The notes under the pieces are model-generated. The model did no database searches. It worked only from the letters and a program-made list of their open reading frames with translations, and was not told the DNA's origin. From NCBI GenBank assembly GCA_016719885.1, contig JADJYF010000005.1, positions 186,001-250,000 of the forward strand: a stretch of 64,000 nucleotides of DNA, written 5' to 3'. Shown here piece by piece: positions 18,183 through 27,153 of this stretch; the stretch's first letter is position 1, and each line of letters begins with the position of its first letter. The DNA is from Pseudomonadota bacterium (lineage in GTDB: Bacteria; Pseudomonadota; Gammaproteobacteria; Ga0077536). The position numbers and the translations under genes are program-made.

Positions 18183-18208
18183 TGCGCGAATGAATGCGCG
18201 TCTACAGG
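18183..18208. repeat. Diverged single arm of the hairpin repeat
   Basis: Matches the arm at 5811-5836 in 22 of 26 positions. Of the four differences, two (third and eighteenth positions of the arm) restore a base pair with each other, one leaves a G-T wobble and one breaks a pair, so the small hairpin is mostly kept. It lies between the convergent hypothetical gene and gph, and contains the gph stop codon. Confidence 0.75.
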
Positions 18209-18873
18209 GCCAACACCCGCAATAATTCAGGCATCTCGTCAATCAGCGCGTCGGCGCCCTCGGCCTCGAGATCGACCCCGGCGTGATAGCCGAAACTCAC
18301 GCACACCGCGCGCACCCCGGCGTTCTGCGCGGCGCGCAGGTCGGTCAGCGAATCGCCCACCATCACCACCCGCGCCAGCGCCACGCCCAGCGCGGCGGCA
18401 GCGTGCAGGATCGGCGCCGGGTCGGGCTTCTTGGTCGGCAGGCTGTCGCCCGACAGCGTCACGGCGAAATGTCCGGCGAGCCCGGCGGCGGCCAGCAACG
18501 GCCCGGTGAAGCGCGCCGGCTTGTTGGTCACGCAGCCCAGCGCCCAGCCGGCCGCGGCGAGGCGCGTCAGCACCTCCTCGACGCCGTCGAACACCCGCGT
18601 GCGCTCGAACACCCGCGGCTGGTAAGCATCGACGAAATGCTGGTAGGCGCGCGCATGCAGGGCGGGCTCGGCGTCACCGTCCTTGGTGCCGGTCAGGGCG
18701 CGATGCATGAGGCGCACCGCGCCATTGCCGATGAGGCCTCGCACCACCGCCTCGCCGAGCGGCGCGCGGCCGCAGGCGACGAGGGCGATGTCGACGGCGT
18801 CGGCGATGTCCGGCGCGCTGTCGACCAGCGTGCCGTCGAGGTCGAACAGCGCGAGACCGGCGACCGCGCTCAT
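18202..18873 (-). CDS. gph: Phosphoglycolate phosphatase (HAD family)
   Basis: Gph dephosphorylates 2-phosphoglycolate from DNA repair and oxidative metabolism. The 223-residue HAD hydrolase has motif I LFDLDGTLVDS with the nucleophile aspartate, an alpha-helical cap, motif II/III VTNKPARFT and motif IV VVMVGDSLTDLRAA. It overlaps rpe by four bases (ATGA), the classic rpe-gph pair. Its last codon and TAG stop fall in the repeat at 18183-18208. Confidence 0.93.
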   Translation of the reverse strand: MSAVAGLALFDLDGTLVDSAPDIADAVDIALVACGRAPLGEAVVRGLIGNGAVRLMHRALTGTKDGDAEPALHARAYQHFVDAYQPRVFERTRVFDGVEEVLTRLAAAGWALGCVTNKPARFTGPLLAAAGLAGHFAVTLSGDSLPTKKPDPAPILHAAAALGVALARVVMVGDSLTDLRAAQNAGVRAVCVSFGYHAGVDLEAEGADALIDEMPELLRVLAL

Positions 18874-19544
18874 GCGCCGGCGGCGATGGCGGCGCGCAAG
18901 CCAGCGATGGTGGCGCGGTAGTCACCCTTGCCGAAGATCGCCGAACCGGCGACGAAGGTGTCGGCGCCGGCGGCGGCAATCGCGCCGATGTTGTCGGCCT
19001 TCACGCCGCCGTCGATCTCGAGGCGGACAGGCAGGCCGCTGGCGTCGATGAGTTCGCGCGCGGCGCGCAGCTTGGGGAGCGCCGAGGGAATGAAGGCCTG
19101 GCCGCCAAAGCCCGGGTTGACCGACATCAGCAGCACCATGTCGATTTTGTCCATGACGTGCTCGAGATAGCTCAAGGGCGTGGCGGGGTTGAATACCAGG
19201 CCGGCCTTCAGCCCGCGCTCCTTGATGAGCTGCAGGCTGCGGTCGATGTGAGCACTGGCTTCGGGGTGAAAGGTGATGTAGTCGGCGCCGGCGTCGGCGA
19301 ACTCGCCGATCAGGCGGTCCACCGGCGAGACCATCAGGTGCACGTCGATGGGCGCCTTGATGCCGTAGTCGCGCAGCGCCTTGCATACCATCGGGCCGAT
19401 GGTGAGGTTGGGTACGAAATGGTTGTCCATGACATCGAAATGCACGATGTCGGCGCCCGCCGCCAGCACCGCCGCGACCTCTTCGCCGAGGCGCGCGAAG
19501 TCGGCGGACAGGATCGAGGGCGCAATCAGGGGAGGCTGTTTCAT
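18870..19544 (-). CDS. rpe: Ribulose-phosphate 3-epimerase
   Basis: Rpe interconverts ribulose-5-phosphate and xylulose-5-phosphate. The 224-residue TIM barrel shows APSILSADFARLGEE at the N-terminus, the metal ligands in HFDVMDNHFVPNL and DVHLMV, MSVNPGFGGQ, and the EIDGGV phosphate loop. The open frame runs on to 19970 but the ATG at 19544 gives the normal start MKQPPLIAPSIL. It is followed by gph with a four-base overlap and is divergent from the DUF3530 gene. Confidence 0.97.
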   Translation of the reverse strand: MKQPPLIAPSILSADFARLGEEVAAVLAAGADIVHFDVMDNHFVPNLTIGPMVCKALRDYGIKAPIDVHLMVSPVDRLIGEFADAGADYITFHPEASAHIDRSLQLIKERGLKAGLVFNPATPLSYLEHVMDKIDMVLLMSVNPGFGGQAFIPSALPKLRAARELIDASGLPVRLEIDGGVKADNIGAIAAAGADTFVAGSAIFGKGDYRATIAGLRAAIAAGA

Positions 19545-19671
19545 GGTGGTTTCCAGCGTGCGTTGATGGAGGCCGGCGGAGCGGTCGCGGCGCACTCTAA
19601 CCGATTGGCCTTGTGCACGCATCCGCGCCCCGGCACGCAAGCTTGGCGTGCAGGCGGCCGCTATCAGCACC

Positions 19672-20586
19672 ATGAGTGCCCTGCCCCGGATCCGCGCTGC
19701 CCTGCTGAGTTGCCTGCTGTGGGCGATGATCGGCGCGCCTGGCGCGTGGGCGGCCGAGCCGCCGCCCGCCGAGGCCAAAACCGACAAGCCGGCCGATTCC
19801 CCCGCACCTGCCGATGGGGCGGCCGCGCCGCCCGCCGCCGACGCGGCCGCGGCCGGCAAGCCGCTCGACAAGGCCGAGCCCGGCGCGCCCGAGCCGCTGT
19901 TGCTGGCGCGGCTCGAAGCCAAGACCCTGCCGACCGATTTCATCAAGCTCGGCGACGATACCGCGCCCATCCTCGCCCGCTACCGCGCGGCGACCCACAC
20001 GCCGGCCAAGGGCGCGGTGCTGTTCATCCCCGCTCCCGGCCGCTTCATCGGTGACGACGCCGTGATCGCCGCCGCGCTCAACCAATTGCCGCCCGGCGGC
20101 TGGTCGGTACTGGCGGTGCAGACCCCCTTGCTGCCCGCCACCGCGAGCAAGAAGCAGTACGAGGACACCCATGACCAGGCGCTGGAGCGCGCCAAGAAAG
20201 GCCTCGAATATCTCGCCCAGCAGCAGTCACCGGCGACCGTGGTGGTTGGCCGCGCCGGCAGCGTGGAACTGGCTCGCGAGGTGGCGACCGCGGCCGGCGA
20301 AGTGGCGGCGGTCGCCGCGCTCGGGCCTTGGAGCGGACAGATCGGTGACAGCAAGCTGCCGCTGCTCGACGTCAGCCCGGCCCGCGAGCGCGGGTCGGTG
20401 GCCAGTGCCGGTGAACGCAAGCTGGAAGCGAGTCGCGGCAAGCTCGAAGCCTATCGCCAGCTGGTGCTGACCGGCGCCGACCAGCGTTACATCGGCTTCG
20501 AGGTTGAAATCGCGCGCCGTATACGCGGCTTCGCCGAGCACCTGCCGCCGCCCGGCAAGGGCGCCGCGCCGGTGCCGCGCTCGTGA
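19672..20586 (+). CDS. DUF3530 family exported protein
   Basis: A 304-residue protein with a signal peptide ending near GAWA (about residue 28), then a proline/alanine/aspartate-rich linker to about residue 70. The rest resembles DUF3530, an alpha/beta-hydrolase-like family: GAVLFIPAPGRF, LNQLPPGGWSVLAVQTPLLP and VVVGRAGS where a lipase would have its nucleophile elbow. The usual GxSxG is not intact (GRAGS), so catalysis is uncertain. An in-frame GTG at 19648 could add eight residues. It is convergent with queG, with seven bases between the stops. Confidence 0.78.
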   Translation: MSALPRIRAALLSCLLWAMIGAPGAWAAEPPPAEAKTDKPADSPAPADGAAAPPAADAAAAGKPLDKAEPGAPEPLLLARLEAKTLPTDFIKLGDDTAPILARYRAATHTPAKGAVLFIPAPGRFIGDDAVIAAALNQLPPGGWSVLAVQTPLLPATASKKQYEDTHDQALERAKKGLEYLAQQQSPATVVVGRAGSVELAREVATAAGEVAAVAALGPWSGQIGDSKLPLLDVSPARERGSVASAGERKLEASRGKLEAYRQLVLTGADQRYIGFEVEIARRIRGFAEHLPPPGKGAAPVPRS

Positions 20587-20593
20587 GCGAATC

Positions 20594-21682
20594 TCAGGCG
20601 CTGCCCGCCGCGCGTTGACGATGGCGGGCTAACGCCCAGGCCACGTGCTCGCGCACCAGCGCCGAGGGATGCGCGGCGCGGGCTTCGAGCGCCGCCAGCA
20701 CCGCCGCCGAGCCCGGCGCGTTGCCGAGCCCCACCGCGATATTGCGCAGCCATTGCTCGTGCGAGATGCGCCGCAGCGGCGAGCCGCGCGTGCGTAGTTC
20801 GAAATCCGCTTCGCTCCAGGCGAACAGTTCGACCAGGGATGCGCTGTCCAGCCCATGGCGCGGCGCGAAGTCCGCGACTTCGGTCTTCACCGCGTAGCGA
20901 TTCCACGGACACACCAGCTGACAGTCGTCGCAACCAAACACGCGGTTGCCCATCGGCGCGCGCAGTTCCTCCGGGATCGGCGCCGCGCTCTCGATGGTGA
21001 GATAGGAGATGCAGCGTCGCGCATCGAGCCGGTAGGGCGCTACGATGGCGGCGGTCGGACACACCTCGATGCAGCGCGTGCAACTGCCGCACAGATCCTT
21101 TTCCTGCGCTGCGCTCGCCGGCAGCTCGAGGTCGGTATAGATCTCGCCAAGCAGGAACAATGAGCCGTCGTGCCGCGCGATGAGATTGGTGTGCTTGCCC
21201 AGCCAGCCGAGGCCGGCATTGCGCGCCAGTGCGCGTTCCAGCACCGGCGCGCTGTCGCTGAACACCCGGTAGCCGAATTCGCCGATGCGCGTGGCGAGAC
21301 GCTGGGCGAGCTGCTTGAGGCGCTGGCGTATGGTCTTGTGATAGTCGCGTCCCAGCGCGTAGCGCGCGATGTAGGCGCGCTCGGGGTCGGCGAGGGCGGT
21401 ATTGGCCGCGGTCAAGGTCTCGGGCAGGTAATTCATGCGCAACGAGATCACCGACAGCGTGCCCGGCACCAGCGCCTGCGGCGCGGCGCGCAAGGCCGCG
21501 CGCTCGCGCATGTAGCCCATGCTGCCGTGGTACTCGGCGGCGAGCCACGCGGCGAGTTCGGCGTTGTCGCGGTCGAGCGTGAGACGCGCCACCGCGCACT
21601 GTTGAAAGCCGAGCTCGCGCGACCAGTGCGCAAGCTCGGCCAGCGCGTCGGCGACCAGCGTCGCGTGCGCGTCACTCGCCAC
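20594..21682 (-). CDS. queG: Epoxyqueuosine reductase
   Basis: QueG reduces epoxyqueuosine to queuosine in tRNA wobble-position modification, using cobalamin and two 4Fe-4S clusters. The 362-residue protein has both cluster motifs, CGSCTRCIEVCP and CDDCQLVCPWN, and a C-terminal HEAT-like region. The start codon is a GTG at 21682, inside the 3' end of the ParA gene (11 bp overlap), so the two are likely co-translated. In many genomes queG neighbours tsaE; here it does not. Confidence 0.94.
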   Translation of the reverse strand: MASDAHATLVADALAELAHWSRELGFQQCAVARLTLDRDNAELAAWLAAEYHGSMGYMRERAALRAAPQALVPGTLSVISLRMNYLPETLTAANTALADPERAYIARYALGRDYHKTIRQRLKQLAQRLATRIGEFGYRVFSDSAPVLERALARNAGLGWLGKHTNLIARHDGSLFLLGEIYTDLELPASAAQEKDLCGSCTRCIEVCPTAAIVAPYRLDARRCISYLTIESAAPIPEELRAPMGNRVFGCDDCQLVCPWNRYAVKTEVADFAPRHGLDSASLVELFAWSEADFELRTRGSPLRRISHEQWLRNIAVGLGNAPGSAAVLAALEARAAHPSALVREHVAWALARHRQRAAGSA

Positions 21683-22445
21683 GCGGGTCGGGCTGACTCA
21701 TGGCCTCCAGCCGTTCCGCGAGCGCCGCCCACAGCGCGCGAAACGCGCGGCCGCCGGCGCTGTGATCGGCGTAGGCGTTGACCGGCGCGCGATGTTCGCC
21801 CATGCGCTCGATTTCGGCCGCGTAGGGAATGTAGCTGCGCAGCAGGTCGGGATGACTGGCGGCGAACTCGATGATCAATTCGCGATGCAGGCTCTTGCGC
21901 CTGTCGACCATGGAGAAGAACGGCAGCAAAAGTGCGTGGCTGTCGCTCTGCGCGGCGCGGAACGCCGCCAGCTGTTCGTAGGCGCGCAGCGAAAGATGGG
22001 TCGGGATCAGCGGCACCAGCAGCACGTCGGCCATGTTGAGGATGTTCTCCGAGACGGTCGACATGCTCGGCGCGCTGTCGACGAACACCAGGTCGTAGTC
22101 GTCGGCCAGTTCGCGCAGCATGCGTTTCAGGCGCAGCGTGCTTTTCTTGTAGTCACGCAGTTCGATGTCGAGATTGCGGTAGGAAAAGTCCGCCGGGATG
22201 AGATCGAGGTTGGCGCAATCGGTGGCGCGGATGGCACGCGCCAGCCCGCGCTTGTCTTCGAGCAGGGCCTGCGCGCCGCCTTCCATGGCGGGCCGCACCC
22301 GCAGGTAGAAACTCGCCGCGCCCTGCGCGTCCAGATCCCACAACAAGACGCGCAGCCCGCTGCCGGCGGCGATGTAGGCGAGATTGACCGCGCTGGCGGT
22401 CTTGCCCACCCCGCCCTTGAGATTGTAGGTGGCGATGACTTTCAT
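21672..22445 (-). CDS. ParA/MinD-family ATPase
   Basis: A 257-residue orphan ParA ATPase. It has the deviant Walker A KGGVGKT (residues 10-16), Walker A' LLWDLDAQG, and Walker B LVFVDSAPS, but no N-terminal helix-turn-helix, so it resembles the short ParA type used for plasmid or organelle positioning rather than a DNA-binding autorepressor. No parB is present. Its ATG overlaps the stop of the CHAD-domain gene (ATGA) and its end overlaps queG. The coupling suggests the CHAD protein is its partner or cargo adaptor (inference). Confidence 0.9.
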   Translation of the reverse strand: MKVIATYNLKGGVGKTASAVNLAYIAAGSGLRVLLWDLDAQGAASFYLRVRPAMEGGAQALLEDKRGLARAIRATDCANLDLIPADFSYRNLDIELRDYKKSTLRLKRMLRELADDYDLVFVDSAPSMSTVSENILNMADVLLVPLIPTHLSLRAYEQLAAFRAAQSDSHALLLPFFSMVDRRKSLHRELIIEFAASHPDLLRSYIPYAAEIERMGEHRAPVNAYADHSAGGRAFRALWAALAERLEAMSQPDPRGE

Positions 22446-23959
22446 GATTCAGCGGTCTGGAACAGCGAGTCCAACGCCGCATGGTGACGGCTCGAATCGA
22501 AATCGGCCAGTGCCCCGAGCACCGCCTCGACATCGCTCGCCGCGAGCGCCACGCGCAACTGGCGGCGCGCCGCGGCCAGCGCCGCGCCAAGCGCCTCGTC
22601 GCCCGCCGCGCGGGTCTTGAGGCTGCCCTTCAGCAAGGCCAGCTGCGCGTGACGATCGCAGATCTCGCCCATCATGGTCTGCAGCCGTTTCAATTCGGCT
22701 TCGAAGGCGGTGATGCGCTGGCGCGGATAGAGCGCGGCGAACGGCTCGATGAGGTAGCGCAGGCGTTTGCACTGTTTGCGCAGCTCGTGCAGCGCGGCGG
22801 CCGAGTAATCGTTCTCGACGACGGTGACGTCGCGCCTGACGCGGGCCAGGGCCTTGGCAATCGCCTGGCTGGCGGCGGGCGCGATGCGCGGCGCCTGGCG
22901 CGGCGGGTGATGGAGCAGCGCCAACAGCGCCGCCGGCCAGGCGCGGCGCAGGCGCGCATAGCGCGCCGAGGCGAGTACCTTGACCAGCCGCCGCGCCGCG
23001 CGCGCCCGCTCGTGCTCGAGCAGCGTCGCGATACGCGCGCGCTCTTGCTCGCCGAGCGCCGCGTAATCGGCGCTCGGCGTCCGCATGGCGAGCAACAGCA
23101 CGTCGATGTCGCGCAGGTGGCTGGTGGCGCGTGACAGCCAGCGGAACTCGGCACTGAAATGCCGATCGAGGTCGCGGCCCAGGCTGCGTCGGAAGCCGCG
23201 CAGCAGCGACCGGCTGCGGCGCATCGCGACCCTGAAATCGTGCAGTTCGTCCTCCCCCGGCGCCGCGCCGCCGGGTTCCACGCAGGCGCAGGCAAGTGCG
23301 TGCTGGTCGAGCAGTACCTGGGCGAGCGCCACCGGCGCGCGGTCATGACGTGAGCGCGGCGGGCGCAAGGATGCGAGGCGCGCGGTGTACAGGTCGTCGA
23401 GAAGATGCATGAAATCGTGTTCGAGTCGGCGCCACGGCAGCGCCAGGCGCGCGGCCAGCGCCGCGGTTTCGCGCTCGTAACCGCGCTTGGGAACGAGTTC
23501 CACCAACAGCGGCGCGGCCGCCGCGTCGGCGCCGACGGCGCGATAGGTGGCGGCGATGAGCGTGCATTCGATCTTGTCGTCTTCGTTCACGCAGGCATGA
23601 CGCAGGCCGCGCACCTGCCAGCGCTGCACGATTTCGAGCGGCGCATCGCCGAGCAGCTGCTCGAGGCGCGCCTGCAGGCGCGGCGCGCGAATCGCATGCA
23701 CCGCGGTCGGCGCTGCGGTGGGCGCCGCGCTGATGTAAGCGGGCTGGTGGTCGATGCGCCGCAGCGTCAACAGCGCGTCGTTGGCGCGGCGGCTCAGGCC
23801 GAGGCACCAGCCGCGGTGGCGCAAGGCGAGATCGGCGCGATCGAGGATCAGTAGTTCGCTTTCATCATGCTGGCTGTGACCACCCGGCAGCGCGACCTCG
23901 AGCGCGCGCGCAAAGTCCTGCAAGGACAACGCGCTGACGAAGTGAAATATGCCGGCCAT
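22442..23959 (-). CDS. CHAD domain-containing protein
   Basis: A 505-residue protein. The C-terminal half (from about residue 240) is a CHAD domain: helices rich in conserved histidine, arginine and lysine, such as HDFRVAMRRSRSLLRGFRR and LHELRKQCKRLRYLIEPF. The N-terminal half may be a degenerate CYTH-like domain, but I cannot confirm its catalytic residues. CHAD domains bind inorganic polyphosphate and locate to polyphosphate granules in studied bacteria. GAGG precedes the ATG at 23959. It is overlapped by the ParA gene downstream and lies 94 bp after phoH2. Confidence 0.85.
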   Translation of the reverse strand: MAGIFHFVSALSLQDFARALEVALPGGHSQHDESELLILDRADLALRHRGWCLGLSRRANDALLTLRRIDHQPAYISAAPTAAPTAVHAIRAPRLQARLEQLLGDAPLEIVQRWQVRGLRHACVNEDDKIECTLIAATYRAVGADAAAAPLLVELVPKRGYERETAALAARLALPWRRLEHDFMHLLDDLYTARLASLRPPRSRHDRAPVALAQVLLDQHALACACVEPGGAAPGEDELHDFRVAMRRSRSLLRGFRRSLGRDLDRHFSAEFRWLSRATSHLRDIDVLLLAMRTPSADYAALGEQERARIATLLEHERARAARRLVKVLASARYARLRRAWPAALLALLHHPPRQAPRIAPAASQAIAKALARVRRDVTVVENDYSAAALHELRKQCKRLRYLIEPFAALYPRQRITAFEAELKRLQTMMGEICDRHAQLALLKGSLKTRAAGDEALGAALAAARRQLRVALAASDVEAVLGALADFDSSRHHAALDSLFQTAES

Positions 23960-24053
23960 GGGATCCTCTGACGGGCCGCCGGGGGCGGCATCGCCGCTCG
24001 CGCTGGCGTGGGTGTCTCCATCATAGCAAGGCCGGCGCCTGCGCCGGCCGCGC

Positions 24054-25457
24054 CTAAAGGTACTGGCTGGCGTAGTCGGCCAGGCGCGAGCGCTCGCCCC
24101 GCCGCAGGGTCACGTGGCCGCCGTGTTCCCAGCTCTTGAAGCGGTCCACCACGTAGGTGAGGCCCGAGGTGGTTTCGCTGAGATAGGGCGTATCGATCTG
24201 GCCGACGTTGCCGAGGCACACCAGCTTGGTGCCGGGGCCCGCGCGGGTGATGAGGGTTTTCATCTGTTTCGGCGTCAGGTTCTGCGCCTCGTCGATGATC
24301 ACGTAGCGGTTGAGGAAGGTGCGGCCGCGCATGAAGTTCAGCGAACGGATCTTGATGCGATGCTGCAAGAGGTCATGGCCGGCGGCGCGACCCCACTCGC
24401 CGCCCTCTTCAGAGTCCGACAGCACCTCGAGGTTGTCCATCAGCGCGCCCATCCAGGGCGTCATTTTTTCCTCCTCGGTGCCGGGCAGGAAGCCGATGTC
24501 CTCGCCGACGGGAATCGTCACGCGGGTGATGATGATCTCGCGGTAGCGACGCTGTTCCATGCATTGCGCGAGGCCGGCGGCCAGCGCCAGCAGCGTCTTG
24601 CCGGTGCCGGCGGTGCCGACCAGCGACACGAATTCGATTTCCGGATCCATGAGCAGGTTGAGCGCGAAGTTCTGCTCGCGATTGCGTGCCGCCACGCCCC
24701 ACACCGCGTGGCGCGGCTGGCGGTAGTCGCGCACCTGGCGCAGCACGAGCTTGTCGTTCTCTTCGCGCACGATGGTCAATTCCAGCGCTTCGTCATCCGC
24801 GACGTAGACGAATTCGTTGGGGATGGCGGGCGTGACGATGCCGCGCGGAATGCTGTAGTAGGTGCCGCTGTCATCCTTCCAGCACTTGACGTCGTTCTGG
24901 CAGCGCGCCCAGAAATCGGCCGGCATTTCCTGCGCGCCGGTGTAGAGGAGATCGATGTCGTCGAGGACCTTGTCGTTGTAGTAGTCCTCGGCCGGCACGC
25001 CCAGCACGCGCGCCTTGATGCGCAGGTTGATGTCCTTCGACACCAGGATGACCTTGCCCCAGCCGCCCTCGGCGCGCAGCGCGAGGCCGGTTTCGAGAAT
25101 GCTGTTGTCCGGCGTGTTGGCGGCAATGCCGCCGAGATTGCCGACCTTGAGCGGCGTGGTCTGCAGGAACAGCTTGCCGCCGCCGGGCGCGGCCGGTGCG
25201 CCGCCATTGGCGTAATTGTCCAGCGGCAGACCGGCGGTGATGGCGGCTGCGTCGGCGTCGCCGATGATCTGGTCAAGGAAGCGGCTGGCCTGGCGCGCGT
25301 TGCGCGCGACCTCGGACACGCCCTTCTTGCTGGCGTCGAGCTCTTCCAGGACGATCATCGGAATGAACAGCTGGTGCTCGGCGAAGCGGAATAGCGCCGC
25401 CGGATCGTGCATCAGCACGTTGGTGTCGAGCACGTAGGTGCGCAGGTCGTCAGTCAT
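24054..25457 (-). CDS. phoH2: PhoH2-type protein (PIN domain plus PhoH ATPase)
   Basis: A 467-residue fusion of an N-terminal PIN ribonuclease domain (YVLDTNVLMHDP, acidic site at Asp11 and later acidic residues) and a C-terminal PhoH helicase-like ATPase with Walker A GTAGTGKT (281-288) and the DEAQN box. PhoH2 proteins unwind and cut RNA in vitro in the studied cases. A second, PIN-less PhoH protein (YbeZ) is encoded at 58651. It follows gcvR by 45 bp on the same strand. Confidence 0.93.
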   Translation of the reverse strand: MTDDLRTYVLDTNVLMHDPAALFRFAEHQLFIPMIVLEELDASKKGVSEVARNARQASRFLDQIIGDADAAAITAGLPLDNYANGGAPAAPGGGKLFLQTTPLKVGNLGGIAANTPDNSILETGLALRAEGGWGKVILVSKDINLRIKARVLGVPAEDYYNDKVLDDIDLLYTGAQEMPADFWARCQNDVKCWKDDSGTYYSIPRGIVTPAIPNEFVYVADDEALELTIVREENDKLVLRQVRDYRQPRHAVWGVAARNREQNFALNLLMDPEIEFVSLVGTAGTGKTLLALAAGLAQCMEQRRYREIIITRVTIPVGEDIGFLPGTEEEKMTPWMGALMDNLEVLSDSEEGGEWGRAAGHDLLQHRIKIRSLNFMRGRTFLNRYVIIDEAQNLTPKQMKTLITRAGPGTKLVCLGNVGQIDTPYLSETTSGLTYVVDRFKSWEHGGHVTLRRGERSRLADYASQYL

Positions 25458-25502
25458 CGGAATCCTCGCTGGGACGCGATGTTCCGTGTGTGGCCAAGTG
25501 GC

Positions 25503-26030
25503 TTACTTGACCGGCTCCATGATCGCGTCAAGGTTGTGCTGGTCGCAGAAATCCATGAAGTCGCTGCGCATGCCGGCGATGGAGATATTGGTCGGAATGC
25601 TGATGGTCATGTGCAGCGAGAACATCGGCGTGCCGGTATGCGCGGCGGCGTAGTTGCCCGAGTACATGTCCTCGATGTTGATGTCGCGGCGCGAGAAGAA
25701 CTGCGCAATCTGATGCACGATGCCGATCTGCTCGACGGCGATGACCTCGACCGCGTAGGGCATGAGGTTGTGGGCCGGCTGGCGCGAGGCGGCGCGCTGC
25801 GAGGTGATCGAAATGTCGAGATCCTGCGCGAGACGCGGCAGCATGTTCTCGATCTTGGCGATCGCATCCCAGGTACCGCCCAACAGCACCATCATGGCGA
25901 AGCGATCGCCCATCACCGACATGCGGCTCTCGGCGATGGCACAACCGCATTCACGAATGGCGCGGACGATGGGTTCAATGAGCCCGGCGCGGTTGGCGCC
26001 CATGGCCGAAATGGCGACGAGATTCTGCAT
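25503..26030 (-). CDS. gcvR: Glycine cleavage system regulator GcvR-like, two ACT domains
   Basis: A 175-residue protein of two ACT domains (about 1-85 and 90-170). In Escherichia coli GcvR binds GcvA and, with glycine, controls glycine cleavage genes. It is divergent from dapA, as the family commonly is. The chosen ATG at 26030 gives MQNLVAISAMG, the normal ACT start; no good ribosome site precedes it, and the frame is open to 26132, so a TTG or other start a few codons upstream is possible. No gcvA or gcvTHP is in the window. Confidence 0.85.
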   Translation of the reverse strand: MQNLVAISAMGANRAGLIEPIVRAIRECGCAIAESRMSVMGDRFAMMVLLGGTWDAIAKIENMLPRLAQDLDISITSQRAASRQPAHNLMPYAVEVIAVEQIGIVHQIAQFFSRRDINIEDMYSGNYAAAHTGTPMFSLHMTISIPTNISIAGMRSDFMDFCDQHNLDAIMEPVK

Positions 26031-26154
26031 CAAGAGGGGTGTTATGGTTCGCGTGCGCGGCTTGGCAAAGGGAGGCAATTGTGCACGCTGGGCGCGCCGC
26101 GGGGCAAGCTTTAAAGCGTGACGGCTCTTCACACTGCGGGCAAAATCTCCGCGC

Positions 26155-26183
26155 TTGTCGTGGCCCTACTCAATCGATACCAT
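26155..26183 (+). promoter_or_regulatory. Candidate sigma-70 promoter of dapA
   Basis: TTGTCG at 26155-26160 and TACCAT at 26178-26183 are separated by 17 bases and each matches the consensus in four of six positions. The predicted transcript would start about 20 bases before the dapA ATG, with the AAGGA ribosome site in between. Prediction only. Confidence 0.4.
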
Positions 26184-26209
26184 AACTGGTTGTTTTCAAG
26201 GATATTCGC

Positions 26210-27112
26210 ATGCGAACCATCAGCGGCAGCATCGTTGCGCTCGTGACCCCGATGCACGCGGGGGTCGAAGCCGAGACCGCGCTCGACGACAGCGCCCTCG
26301 CGCGCCTCGTCGAATTTCATATCGACAACGGTACCGATGGCATCGTCGCGGTCGGCACCACCGGTGAATCGGCCACCTTGAACGAAGAAGAACACCTCGC
26401 GACCGTGCGACGCGTGGTGGAACTGGTCAAGGGCCGCATCCCGGTCATTGCCGGTACCGGCGCCAATTCCACCCACGAGGCCATCCGCCTCACCCGTCAC
26501 GCCAAGTCCGCCGGCGTCGACGCCTGCCTGCTGGTGACGCCGTACTACAACAAGCCGACCCAGGAAGGCCTGTACCTGCACCACAAGGCGGTCGCCGAGG
26601 CGGTCGACATTCCGCAGATTCTCTATAACGTGCCGAGCCGCACCGCCTGCGACATGCAGCCGGCCACGGTCGCGCGCCTGGCCAAGGTGCCGAACATCAT
26701 CGGCATCAAGGAAGCGACTGGCGATCTCGGTCGTCTGACCGCCATCGCGGACCTGTGCGGCCAGGATTTCCTGTTGCTGAGCGGTGACGACGCGACCGCC
26801 TGCGATTTCATTCTGAAGGGTGGCCACGGCGTGATTTCCGTCACCGCCAACGTCGCGCCGAAACTCATGCATGATTTATGTGTCTTGGCTGCTGGTGGTG
26901 ACGCCGCCGCAGCCCATGCCGTCGATGAGAAGCTCCAACCCCTCCATCGTGATCTGTTCGTTGAAGCCAATCCCATCCCGGTGAAGTGGGCGGTAGAACG
27001 CATGGGACTCATGGACGCCGGTATCCGCCTGCCGCTGACCTGGTTGTCGGCGGAGCGCCAGCCGGTGGTGCGCGAGGCGCTGCGTCACGCGGGAATCGCC
27101 TGTCGCGCGTGA
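26210..27112 (+). CDS. dapA: 4-hydroxy-tetrahydrodipicolinate synthase
   Basis: DapA condenses pyruvate with aspartate semialdehyde, the first step to lysine and diaminopimelate. The 300-residue TIM barrel shows GTTGESATL, the catalytic tyrosine in YNVPSRT and the Schiff-base lysine in GIKEATGD, followed by SGDD. AAGGA stands eight bases before the ATG. It is followed by bamC with a 41 bp gap, the standard gammaproteobacterial dapA-bamC pair. Confidence 0.97.
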   Translation: MRTISGSIVALVTPMHAGVEAETALDDSALARLVEFHIDNGTDGIVAVGTTGESATLNEEEHLATVRRVVELVKGRIPVIAGTGANSTHEAIRLTRHAKSAGVDACLLVTPYYNKPTQEGLYLHHKAVAEAVDIPQILYNVPSRTACDMQPATVARLAKVPNIIGIKEATGDLGRLTAIADLCGQDFLLLSGDDATACDFILKGGHGVISVTANVAPKLMHDLCVLAAGGDAAAAHAVDEKLQPLHRDLFVEANPIPVKWAVERMGLMDAGIRLPLTWLSAERQPVVREALRHAGIACRA

Positions 27113-27153
27113 GCGACTTTTCGCCGTCAGCCCTGAAACGAGGATTTTTGTTT

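Noticed and set aside
17622..18242. Reverse-strand frame of 206 codons over the hypothetical gene at 17814
   Set aside because: Shadow-like composition, overlaps the gph 3' end in another frame, and has no recognisable motif.
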